Part shown: positions 45,809 to 55,308 of the stretch, one piece after another
Position numbering within the stretch: position 1 is the stretch's first letter
How the letters are laid out: each line of letters begins with the position of its first letter
Source: Gammaproteobacteria bacterium
GTDB taxonomy: Bacteria > Pseudomonadota > Gammaproteobacteria > Steroidobacterales > Steroidobacteraceae
Reading direction: 5' to 3'
Assembly: GCA_003164785.1 (NCBI GenBank)
Contig: PLUE01000008.1
Location: forward strand, 1 to 64,000
DNA: 64,000 nt
Program-made: the position numbers and the translations under genes
The notes under the pieces: model-generated
Told to the model about the DNA's origin: nothing
The model's database searches: none
Seen by the model: only the letters and a program-made list of their open reading frames with translations

Positions 45809-47223
45809 GTCGCACCCTGCGCCGCGACGGCCCCGGCGCCGCGCGCCGTCACGGCCCCCGCACCCCGCGCGCGCAGCGCTGCCAGCAACTTGTCGTGCAA
45901 GCCGCCGAACCCCCCGTTGCTCATCACGAGCACCTGGTCGCCGGGATGGGACTCATCGGCCAGCCGCTGGACCAGTGCATCGACGGTCGCGGCAAAACCT
46001 ACGCGCTCCCCGAGCGGAGCCAACGCCGCGGGCAAATTCCAGCCCAGATCCGGTGCATCGAGAAACCAAGCACGGTCGGCCAACGCCAATGACGCCGCCA
46101 ACAGATCGCGATGCACGCCGAGCTTCATGGTGTTGGAGCGGGGCTCGACCACGGCGATGATGCGCGCATTGCCGACGCGCGCACGCAGGCCCCGCAGCGT
46201 GGTCTCGATCGCGGTGGGATGGTGGGCGAAATCGTCATAGATCGTCACCCCACCCACCACACCGCGAATCTCCATGCGACGCTTGACGCCCCGAAACTCG
46301 CCGAGCGCCTGCGCGGCGCGCTCGGGACTCACCCCCACGTGCGCCGCCGCCGCGATCGCCGCCAACGCGTTCGTCACATTGTGCTTGCCGAGCAGCTCCC
46401 ATTTGACCTCGGCGACCACTTTGCCGTGCAATTGCACCAGGAACTGCGCCGATGCGCCGGCGTCGTCGCGCGCCGTCCAATCGCCGGCTGCGTGCGCGCC
46501 GAAGGTCTCGCACGGCGTCCAGCAACCCATCGCGAGCGTGGTGGCCAGCTCCGCGTCGTCGCCGTTGACGATCAGACGTCCGACCGACGGCACGGTACGC
46601 AGCAATTGATTGAATTGGCGGCGAATGGAGGCCACGTCCGGATAGATATCCGCGTGGTCATATTCCAAATTGTTGAGGATCACCGTGCGGGGCCGGTAAT
46701 GCACGAACTTCGCCCGCTTGTCGAAGAATGCCGTGTCGTACTCGTCCGCCTCGATCACGAAATACGGCGACGACCCGAGGCGCGCCGTGGACTCGAAATT
46801 CGTCGGCACGCCACCGATCAAGAAGCCCGGACGCAACCCCGCATGCTCCAATATCCAGGTCAACATGCTGCTGGTCGTGGTCTTGCCATGCGTACCGGCC
46901 ACCGCCAGCACATGCCGATCTTTCAACACCTGTTCCGCGAGCCACAGCGGCCCCGACGTATAGGGCATGCCTCGATCCAGCATGGCCTCGATGACCGGGC
47001 TGCCGCGACTCAGCGCATTGCCGACCACGACGATGTCGGGCTTCAGGTCCAACTGGTCGGCCCCGTAGCCCTGAACGAACTCGACACCTAAGGCCGTGAG
47101 CTGCGTGCTCATCGGCGGATACACGTTCAAGTCCGAGCCCGTGACGCGAAACCCCGCCGCCTTCGCGATCGCCGCGATCCCGCCCATGAAAGTGCCGGCA
47201 ATTCCCAAAATATGAATGTGCAT
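45805..47223 (-). CDS. mpl: UDP-N-acetylmuramate:L-alanyl-gamma-D-glutamyl-meso-diaminopimelate ligase
   Basis: Mpl recycles peptidoglycan tripeptide by ligating it to UDP-MurNAc. It has the Mur-ligase N-domain (HIHILGIAGTFMGG), the ATP-binding loop AGTHGKTTTSSM, and the central EADEYDTAFF and NNLEYDHADIY motifs that separate Mpl from MurC. The DDFAHHP segment follows. About 472 residues. The last 20 residues are an Ala/Gly/Arg tail built from an 8-residue (24-bp) tandem repeat, absent in typical Mpl. The start ATG is at 47223. Confidence 0.95.
   Translation of the reverse strand: MHIHILGIAGTFMGGIAAIAKAAGFRVTGSDLNVYPPMSTQLTALGVEFVQGYGADQLDLKPDIVVVGNALSRGSPVIEAMLDRGMPYTSGPLWLAEQVLKDRHVLAVAGTHGKTTTSSMLTWILEHAGLRPGFLIGGVPTNFESTARLGSSPYFVIEADEYDTAFFDKRAKFVHYRPRTVILNNLEYDHADIYPDVASIRRQFNQLLRTVPSVGRLIVNGDDAELATTLAMGCWTPCETFGAHAAGDWTARDDAGASAQFLVQLHGKVVAEVKWELLGKHNVTNALAAIAAAAHVGVSPERAAQALGEFRGVKRRMEIRGVVGGVTIYDDFAHHPTAIETTLRGLRARVGNARIIAVVEPRSNTMKLGVHRDLLAASLALADRAWFLDAPDLGWNLPAALAPLGERVGFAATVDALVQRLADESHPGDQVLVMSNGGFGGLHDKLLAALRARGAGAVTARGAGAVAAQGAT
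45808..45874. repeat. 24-bp tandem repeat at the mpl 3' end
   Basis: Units with ACGGCCCC cores at 45827 and 45851 give 24-base spacing and encode ARGAGAVT, ARGAGAVA and a shortened AQGAT at the Mpl C-terminus. The stop codon lies at the end of the repeat. Seen directly in the sequence. Confidence 0.8.
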
Positions 47224-47754
47224 TCAGGCGTCCGGCAGCAATTGCTGCTCCAGCACCAGGGACAACAAGAAGTACCCCACGCTCACGGCGATGCCCACGG
47301 CAACGCCCGAATCCAGCGCGGCACGCCAGATATTGGCGCAGGCGAGCAGATACCAGATGAGCCCCAGGCACAGCAACGCGCCGATCGGAACCGCCATGGG
47401 TCGATCCGACCCGACGACGTCGAGCAGCGAGGCCAGTGGATACAACACCACCTCGGCGAGCACGGCGACGCCGAGCAGCGCGCTGGCGGTCTGCAGGAAA
47501 CGCTGCCCATGCTTCGCGACGGCCAAAACCGCCCATGCGAACAGCAGCGGCAACCCGACGCTCAATAGCACCCGGGACAAGATTCGATCACTGGGGCCGG
47601 GCGGCAACAGCGCCCCGACGACCTCGAGCAGCGCCACGGCGGCGGCCACGAGGCCCAACAAGAGCAACGACGACGGCAATTGAGCCGGCGATCGACGCCA
47701 GATGGCAATTTCCCAGAATGCTTTAGCGAGTCGGAGCATCGTTCGATCAGTCAT
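47224..47754 (-). CDS. small polytopic membrane protein, function unknown
   Basis: A 176-residue membrane protein with about five hydrophobic segments (LLLLGLVAAAVALLEVVGALL, RVLLSVGLPLLFAWAVLAVA, ALLGVAVLAEVVLYPLASLL, IGALLCLGLIWYLLACA, VGIAVSVGYFLLSLVL). I do not recognise a domain; the pattern is loosely like Yip1-type proteins, but that is not supported. It lies just upstream of mpl (stop and start adjacent) and divergent from rnd, so it may share an operon with mpl. Confidence 0.75.
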   Translation of the reverse strand: MTDRTMLRLAKAFWEIAIWRRSPAQLPSSLLLLGLVAAAVALLEVVGALLPPGPSDRILSRVLLSVGLPLLFAWAVLAVAKHGQRFLQTASALLGVAVLAEVVLYPLASLLDVVGSDRPMAVPIGALLCLGLIWYLLACANIWRAALDSGVAVGIAVSVGYFLLSLVLEQQLLPDA

Positions 47755-47789
47755 AATTCGTCTTTAAATTGTACACGCGGATCAAAGGT

Positions 47790-48887
47790 ATGCCCGACGC
47801 GATTTGGGTCGATCGACACGACGAGTTGCCGGCGCTGGGTCGCGCGCTCGAATCACAGTCCTTTATCGGGCTCGACACGGAATTCCTGCGAGAACGCACA
47901 TTCTTTCCGAAACTCTGTCTGTTGCAACTCGCCGCCGGCGGCGACATCTGGTACGTGGACACGCTGCATGGCGGCGGCCTCGAATCCCTGGTGCCGGCGC
48001 TGACCTCGCCGCACACCAGCAAGGTCATTCATGCTGCGCGACAGGATCTCGAAGCCTTTTACCTGACCACCAAGCGCGTCATCTCCCCGGTCTTCGACAC
48101 CCAGATCGCGGCCGGTTGCATCGGGCTCAAACCCCAGGTGGGTTACGCGGAACTGGTCAAGACCTTGCTGGACGTCACCATCCCGAAGGGCCAGACCCGC
48201 ACCGACTGGTCGAAACGGCCGCTGACGCGCGAACAGCTCGAGTACGCCGCGGACGACGTGCTCTATCTCGGTGAGATCGCGACACGCCTCATCGCGAGCC
48301 TGAAGGAGTTGGGGCGGGAACACTGGGCCGCGGAGGACTGCGCCGCATTGGAGGATCCGCGCCTCTACGAGCCCGACCCCGCCGCTGCGTGGGAGCGGCT
48401 GCGCGGCATCGACCAGTTGAGTCCCACCCCGCGCGCCCGCGCCAAAACCGTTGCCATCTGGCGCGAGCGGCTGGCGCGCGAGCGCGATCTGCCCCGCTCG
48501 TGGATCATCCCCGATGCAGCCATCTTCGCGGTCGCGCAGGAAAACCCCACTTCGCGCGCCGAGCTGAACGCTCTGCACGCCATGCCCATGAATTTCAACG
48601 AAGCGTTCGCGACCAGTCTGCTGCGCACCCTGCACGAGGAATCCACGGTGCCCGTGACCGACATGAACCCGAGTCAGGACGCGCGACCGACGCCCGAACA
48701 GAAGGCCATGATCGAGCGGCTGGCCAAGATTGTCGACGCCCGAGCGGCGGAGTTGGGCGTGGGCGCTGAACTGCTGGCGCCCCGGGGCGAACTCAAGGCG
48801 CTGGCCATGGGAAAACGCGACACGCACGCGTTGACGGGTTGGCGGCGCAGCGAAATCGGCGACCGGCTGCTGAGCCGTCTCTCCTAG
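47790..48887 (+). CDS. rnd: ribonuclease D
   Basis: A 3'-5' exoribonuclease that trims tRNA and small RNAs. The DEDD exonuclease motifs are in order: FIGLDTEFLRE (Exo I), VIHAARQDLEAF (Exo II) and LEYAADDVLYL (Exo III, Tyr type). The C-terminal HRDC domains follow (LNALHAMP region and the last ~80 residues). About 365 residues. A TTG at 47769 is in frame, but ATG 47790 was chosen because the family N-terminus begins near it and AAAGG precedes it. Its stop codon lies in a 14-bp direct repeat. Confidence 0.93.
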   Translation: MPDAIWVDRHDELPALGRALESQSFIGLDTEFLRERTFFPKLCLLQLAAGGDIWYVDTLHGGGLESLVPALTSPHTSKVIHAARQDLEAFYLTTKRVISPVFDTQIAAGCIGLKPQVGYAELVKTLLDVTIPKGQTRTDWSKRPLTREQLEYAADDVLYLGEIATRLIASLKELGREHWAAEDCAALEDPRLYEPDPAAAWERLRGIDQLSPTPRARAKTVAIWRERLARERDLPRSWIIPDAAIFAVAQENPTSRAELNALHAMPMNFNEAFATSLLRTLHEESTVPVTDMNPSQDARPTPEQKAMIERLAKIVDARAAELGVGAELLAPRGELKALAMGKRDTHALTGWRRSEIGDRLLSRLS

Positions 48888-48907
48888 ACCGACATCTCTA
48901 GACCGAC
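48884..48907. repeat. 14-bp-period direct repeat duplicating the rnd stop codon
   Basis: CTAGACCGAC occurs at 48884-48893 and 48898-48907, each copy containing TAG. The first TAG (48885-48887) is the rnd stop. Seen directly in the sequence. Confidence 0.9.
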
Positions 48908-48938
48908 CTCCAATCCAGGGCTGCAACCCGGCGGGTCG

Positions 48939-49598
48939 CTAGGCGATCTGGGGCTCCACGGCCCGCTGGATGCTCTCGAATACGGTCGCCATCGGGGCGT
49001 CCGCGTCCACCACCCGCAACAAGCCCGCGGTGGTGTAGTACTTGATGAGCGGCTTGGTCTGGGCGTCATACACCTCAAGACGCTTGCCGATGACCTCTTC
49101 CTTGTCGTCCGGCCGCTGAATCAGCACCGGATCGTGACCGCATTTCGCGCGGTGCGCCGCAGTATCCGGCGGCGACGTGAATATGTTGAATACCTGGCCG
49201 CACACCTGGCAGGTCCGCCGCCCCGTCAGCCGCTTGAACAAGATGCCCAGGTCGAGATTGAGCAGCACCACTGCCTCGAGCGGCTTGGACAGGCCCAAGA
49301 GCATGCTTTCCAGGGCTTCCGCCTGGGCGATATTGCGCGGAAAACCGTCCAAAATGAAGCCCTTGGCTGCGTCGCTCTGGGCCAGGCGCTCACGGATCAT
49401 GCCGAGCACGATCACGTCGTCGACCAGCTTCCCGGCATCCATGGCGGACTTCGCGCGCACGCCCAGCTCGGTCCCCTTGGACACGGCTTCGCGCAGCAGA
49501 TCGCCGGTCGATATTTGCGGGACGCCATAGGTTTTGACTAGCAGTTGCGACTGGGTGCCCTTCCCCGACCCAGGCGCGCCTAACAGGACTATTCGCAT
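48939..49598 (-). CDS. adk: adenylate kinase (long LID form)
   Basis: Balances AMP, ADP and ATP. The 219-residue product has the P-loop GAPGSGKGT, GFPRN and the long LID. The LID contains CQVCGQVFN and a later AKCGHD, giving Cys-x2-Cys and Cys-x2-Asp, the pattern of zinc-binding (Cys3Asp) adenylate kinases. Most enteric Adk LIDs instead use a hydrogen-bond network. Start ATG 49598. It is convergent with rnd and divergent from pfp. Confidence 0.96.
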   Translation of the reverse strand: MRIVLLGAPGSGKGTQSQLLVKTYGVPQISTGDLLREAVSKGTELGVRAKSAMDAGKLVDDVIVLGMIRERLAQSDAAKGFILDGFPRNIAQAEALESMLLGLSKPLEAVVLLNLDLGILFKRLTGRRTCQVCGQVFNIFTSPPDTAAHRAKCGHDPVLIQRPDDKEEVIGKRLEVYDAQTKPLIKYYTTAGLLRVVDADAPMATVFESIQRAVEPQIA

Positions 49599-49710
49599 GA
49601 TTCTCGTTTCTTATGAAAGCGCGCTACCGTACCTTTGCGGCAAGCCATCGTCAAACTACCCTTCCGCAAGTCGTGCCGAAGGTGCGCCGATCGGCTATTC
49701 TCCGCGCTTC

Positions 49711-50982
49711 ATGCAGCGCACAGCACCCAAAAACGCGCTTTACGCGCAATCCGGCGGGGTCACCGCCGTCATCAATGCATCCGCCTGCGGCGTGATCGAA
49801 ACCGCCCGTCGGTACCCGAAGCGTATCGGCAAGGTTTATGCCGGTCGGCACGGCATCATCGGGGCGCTCACCGAGGACCTGATCGACACCAGCAAGGAAA
49901 GCCGTGCGACGATCAGCGGCCTGCGCTACACGCCGGGCGGCGCGTTCGGCTCGGCGCGTTACAAGCTGGCCGGCCTGGACAAGAACCGCACGCAGTACGA
50001 GCGCCTGATCGAAGTATTTCAGGCGCACGACATCGGCTATTTCTTCTATAACGGCGGCAACGACTCCATGGACACGGCACACAAGGTGTCGGAGATCGGC
50101 GTGCAGTTGGGATACCCGATCACCTGTATCGGCGTCCCCAAGACCGTCGACAACGACCTGCCCATCACCGATTGCTGCCCCGGCTTCGGTTCAGCCGCCA
50201 AGTACATCGCCGTGTCCACCCGCGAAGCCGCGCTCGATGTGATGTCGATGGCTCGGACGTCCACCAAGGTGTTCGTGCTCGAAGTCATGGGTCGCCACGC
50301 CGGCTGGATGGCGGCCGCCGGCGGAATGGCCGGCGAGAAGGCCGGCGACTCGCCCCATATCATCCTGTTTCCCGAAATCGCCTTCGATAAGCCCCAATTT
50401 CTCGCCAAGGTCAAAAAGTCGGTCGAGAAATACGGCTACTGCGTCATCGTCGTGTCCGAAGGCGTACGGGACGACACCGGCAAGTTCCTCGCGGAGGGCG
50501 GCACCAAGGACGCGTTCGGACATTCGCAACTCGGCGGCGTCGGCCCCATCGTCGCGCAAATGACCCAGGAAGCATTCGGGTACAAGTTTCATTGGGCGGT
50601 CGCCGACTATCTGCAACGATCGGCTCGGCACATCGCCTCGAAGGTCGATGTCGAGCACGCCTATGCGGTCGGCAAGGCCGCCGTCGAGATGGCGCTGAAG
50701 GGCAAGAACGCCGTCATGCCCGTCATCGTGCGCAAATCATCCAAGCCGTATCGCTGGACCATCGGCGAAGCGCCGCTGGCGGCAGTGGCCAACAAAGAGA
50801 AGCAAGTGCCGCGCAGCTTCATCACCGCGGATGGCTTCGGCATCACGGCGGCCTGCCGCCGGTACCTGCTCCCTCTCATCAGCGGCGAAGACTACCCCCC
50901 GTACCGGCGGGGAGTGCCCGCCTACGTCACCCTCAAAGGAGCCGCCGTCGCGAAGCGCCTCCGTTCCAAATTCGAAGTTTAG
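49711..50982 (+). CDS. pfp: pyrophosphate-dependent 6-phosphofructokinase
   Basis: Reversibly interconverts fructose 6-phosphate and fructose 1,6-bisphosphate with pyrophosphate as phosphoryl donor. The 423-residue product has SGGVTAVINAS, then GGNDSMDT with Asp118 where ATP enzymes have Gly, and VPKTVDNDLP with Lys144 where ATP enzymes have Gly. Both residues mark PPi use. MGRHAGW and the C-terminal domain follow. ATG 49711 is the start at which family homology begins; upstream frame overlaps adk on the other strand. It is followed after 67 bases by hppA, so its phosphoryl donor and the pump are encoded side by side. Confidence 0.93.
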   Translation: MQRTAPKNALYAQSGGVTAVINASACGVIETARRYPKRIGKVYAGRHGIIGALTEDLIDTSKESRATISGLRYTPGGAFGSARYKLAGLDKNRTQYERLIEVFQAHDIGYFFYNGGNDSMDTAHKVSEIGVQLGYPITCIGVPKTVDNDLPITDCCPGFGSAAKYIAVSTREAALDVMSMARTSTKVFVLEVMGRHAGWMAAAGGMAGEKAGDSPHIILFPEIAFDKPQFLAKVKKSVEKYGYCVIVVSEGVRDDTGKFLAEGGTKDAFGHSQLGGVGPIVAQMTQEAFGYKFHWAVADYLQRSARHIASKVDVEHAYAVGKAAVEMALKGKNAVMPVIVRKSSKPYRWTIGEAPLAAVANKEKQVPRSFITADGFGITAACRRYLLPLISGEDYPPYRRGVPAYVTLKGAAVAKRLRSKFEV

Positions 50983-51049
50983 AGTTGGTTCAATAAAAGT
51001 GTAATTATTTCAATAACATAAATCGTGCCCGACGATACGGAGACACTCG
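50983..51049 (+). promoter_or_regulatory. AT-rich leader of hppA with direct repeat
   Basis: An AT-rich stretch in GC-rich surroundings, with TTCAATAA at 50989 and again at 51009, 20 bases apart (about two helical turns). It probably holds a promoter or operator for hppA, but no clear -35/-10 pair is seen. Confidence 0.35.
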
Positions 51050-53098
<2,049 letters not shown>

Positions 53099-53125
53099 GG
53101 CCCGGGGAAGGTCCTACCACTTGGG

Positions 53126-53159
53126 GTCGGCGGTGTCCTCGACATGGGACGCCGCCGAC
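53126..53159. terminator. hairpin between convergent hppA and cysE
   Basis: GTCGGCGGTGTCC (53126-53138) pairs with GGACGCCGCCGAC (53147-53159) over 13 bases with one G-U, leaving an 8-base loop. It lies between the two convergent stop codons. There is no T-run on either side, so it may be a terminator of low efficiency or simply a stable hairpin. Confidence 0.5.
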
Positions 53160-53191
53160 TCGAGCCGCCCTCGTGAGGAATTGGCGCCCGC

Positions 53192-54166
53192 TCAAATGTC
53201 GAAATAGATCGCGTCCGGCTCGACCGTGCCGTCGCGCGTGCCCACCCGCAGTTCCGGCTCCTTCAGCGACACCCGGGATCGTGCCGGCACGCTGTGGGTG
53301 AGGAACACCGATCCACCGATGACGCTGTCCGCACCGACGACGGTCTGGCCGCCCAGTACGGTTGCGTTCGCATACAGCGTCGATCCGCTCTCGACCGTGG
53401 GATGCCGTTTCCGGCCACGAATGATCTGTCCACTCGCATCGCGCGGGAACGACAGCGCGCCCAAGGTCACGCCCTGGTACAACTTGACGCCCTCGCCGAT
53501 CTGCGTGGTCTCTCCGATGACCACGCCGGTGGCGTGGTCGATGAAGAATGCAGCGCCGATTTTCGCGCCCGGATGGATGTCGCAACCGGTTTTGGAATGC
53601 GCCCATTCCGTCATGATGCGCGCCATCATCGGAACACCCAGGTCGTAGAGCGCGTGCGCGATGCGGTACACGCTCACCGCCAACAAGCCCGGGTACGCCA
53701 GCACCACCTCGTCGAGATTGCTTGCCGCCGGATCGCCGTCGAACGCCGCTTGAACGTCACGCACCAGCAAACCGCGAATCTCGGGAAGCCTCCGCAGAAA
53801 GACCTGCGTCAGCTCGCGTGCCTGAGGCGCGCAGTCGCCGAACTCCGGGCGAGACGGTTCGCGTTCGCGCCCGTAACACAGGCAATGCTCCATTTCGTGC
53901 TCGATCTTCGGCGCCAGTGCCGCGACCGATTGAGCGATGTGCGCACCGAGATTCTCATCGTTGAGATCGGTTCGGCCAAAATACCCCGGGTACATCAGAT
54001 CCAGCACGGACTCGAGTATCTCGACGATGGCCCCGCGTGAGGGCAGGTATCGATGCGAGATGCGGCGCGCACGTTCGTCGCCCAGATAGCTCGCGAGCAG
54101 TTCATCGGCGACCTGAGATGCCGCATCGGCAATGAATGTTGGCTCAGGGTTGGCAACCACGGGCAT
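53192..54166 (-). CDS. cysE: serine O-acetyltransferase, EpsC/SrpH type
   Basis: Transfers acetyl from acetyl-CoA to serine, first step of cysteine synthesis. The hexapeptide left-handed beta-helix is clear (GAKIGAAFFIDHATGVVIGETTQIGEGVKLYQGVTLG, read in pieces), with the catalytic His in FIDHATG and HPTV. The N-terminal helical domain is long, giving 324 residues, typical of the EpsC/SrpH form rather than E. coli CysE (about 270). It lies three bases after cysK. Confidence 0.94.
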   Translation of the reverse strand: MPVVANPEPTFIADAASQVADELLASYLGDERARRISHRYLPSRGAIVEILESVLDLMYPGYFGRTDLNDENLGAHIAQSVAALAPKIEHEMEHCLCYGREREPSRPEFGDCAPQARELTQVFLRRLPEIRGLLVRDVQAAFDGDPAASNLDEVVLAYPGLLAVSVYRIAHALYDLGVPMMARIMTEWAHSKTGCDIHPGAKIGAAFFIDHATGVVIGETTQIGEGVKLYQGVTLGALSFPRDASGQIIRGRKRHPTVESGSTLYANATVLGGQTVVGADSVIGGSVFLTHSVPARSRVSLKEPELRVGTRDGTVEPDAIYFDI

Positions 54167-54169
54167 GAC

Positions 54170-55153
54170 TCAGGCGACTGCCTGCATCTTTTCGACGTCC
54201 TCGAACAGACCTTCGAACAGCGCACCCGACAGGTACCGCTCGCCCGCATCCGGCAGGATCACCACGATGGTCTTGCCCTTGAATGCCGGTTCGCGGGCGA
54301 GCCGCAGCGCGGCAGCCATCGCCGCTCCGCAGGAAATGCCGCATAGGATGCCTTCCTCGCGCGCCAGCTTGCGCGCAGTGGCGATGGCCTCCTCGTTGCT
54401 CACCAACTCCACGCGATCGATCAGCGAGATGTCGAGATTCTTCGGAATGAAACCCGCACCGATGCCCTGGATCTTGTGCGGCGTCGGCACCAGCGGTTGA
54501 CCGGCCAGCGTCTGGCTGATGACGGGAGAGTTCGCAGGTTCGACCGCGACCGTGAGGATTTTCCTTGCACGGGTGTTCTTGAGGTACCGGGAAACACCGG
54601 TTAGCGTGCCGCCCGTGCCCACACCGGCCACGAATACATCGACCTTGCCCTCGGTATCGTCCCAAATCTCCGGTCCCGTGGTCGTCTCGTGGATCGCCGG
54701 ATTCGCCGGATTCTCGAATTGCTTCATCAACACGTACCTGGACGGGTCTGTGGCGGCCAGCTCCTCTGCCTTGGCGATGGCCCCCTTCATGCCCTTCGAC
54801 CCTGGCGTCAACACCAGTTTGGCACCGAACGCCACCAGCACCTTGCGGCGCTCCATGCTCATCGTGTCGGGCATGGTCAGGACGCATCCGTAGCCGCGAG
54901 ACGCGGCGGCAAAAGCCAGGGCGATCCCCGTATTGCCGCTGGTGGCCTCGACGATGGACATGCCCGGTTTCAGCGTGCCGCGCTCTTCGGCGTCCCACAC
55001 CATGGCCGAACCGATACGGCATTTGACCGAATAGGCAGGATTACGGCCCTCGATCTTGGCGAGGATGGTCGCGCCACTGGCGGCATCCAAGCGGTTGATT
55101 CGCACCAAGGGCGTGCGCCCGATGGACTTCGTATTGTCTTCGTAAATCGGCAT
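54170..55153 (-). CDS. cysK: cysteine synthase A (O-acetylserine sulfhydrylase)
   Basis: PLP enzyme combining O-acetylserine with sulfide to give cysteine. The PLP lysine is Lys44 in YSVKCRIG, with the TSGNTG substrate loop and [10 protein letters not shown] phosphate-binding loop. About 327 residues. GAGG lies about seven bases before the ATG. cysK-cysE are adjacent on one transcript, so product and donor of the cysteine synthase complex are made together. Upstream (55154-55260) ATAAC occurs twice, a possible regulator site, but not convincing. Confidence 0.96.
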   Translation of the reverse strand: MPIYEDNTKSIGRTPLVRINRLDAASGATILAKIEGRNPAYSVKCRIGSAMVWDAEERGTLKPGMSIVEATSGNTGIALAFAAASRGYGCVLTMPDTMSMERRKVLVAFGAKLVLTPGSKGMKGAIAKAEELAATDPSRYVLMKQFENPANPAIHETTTGPEIWDDTEGKVDVFVAGVGTGGTLTGVSRYLKNTRARKILTVAVEPANSPVISQTLAGQPLVPTPHKIQGIGAGFIPKNLDISLIDRVELVSNEEAIATARKLAREEGILCGISCGAAMAAALRLAREPAFKGKTIVVILPDAGERYLSGALFEGLFEDVEKMQAVA

Positions 55154-55308
55154 GCAGCACCTCGTTGACTCTCAAGCTTCGACGATTTTCCTCCTAAGCG
55201 AGGGGTAAATACCATAGAAGTTTGTTATGAGGCCCTGCCTGGCGGTTATAAGCGACCGGTGGTGTCCGGATGACGGCCGACTCACTTGGGCTACGGGCGC
55301 CCTGCAAC

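Noticed and set aside
54970..55260. Possible CysB-type operator before cysK (ATAAC twice, 21 bases apart) and an AGGAGGAAA far from the start
   Set aside because: Neither motif has the correct spacing or form to support a named regulator site or a leader peptide.
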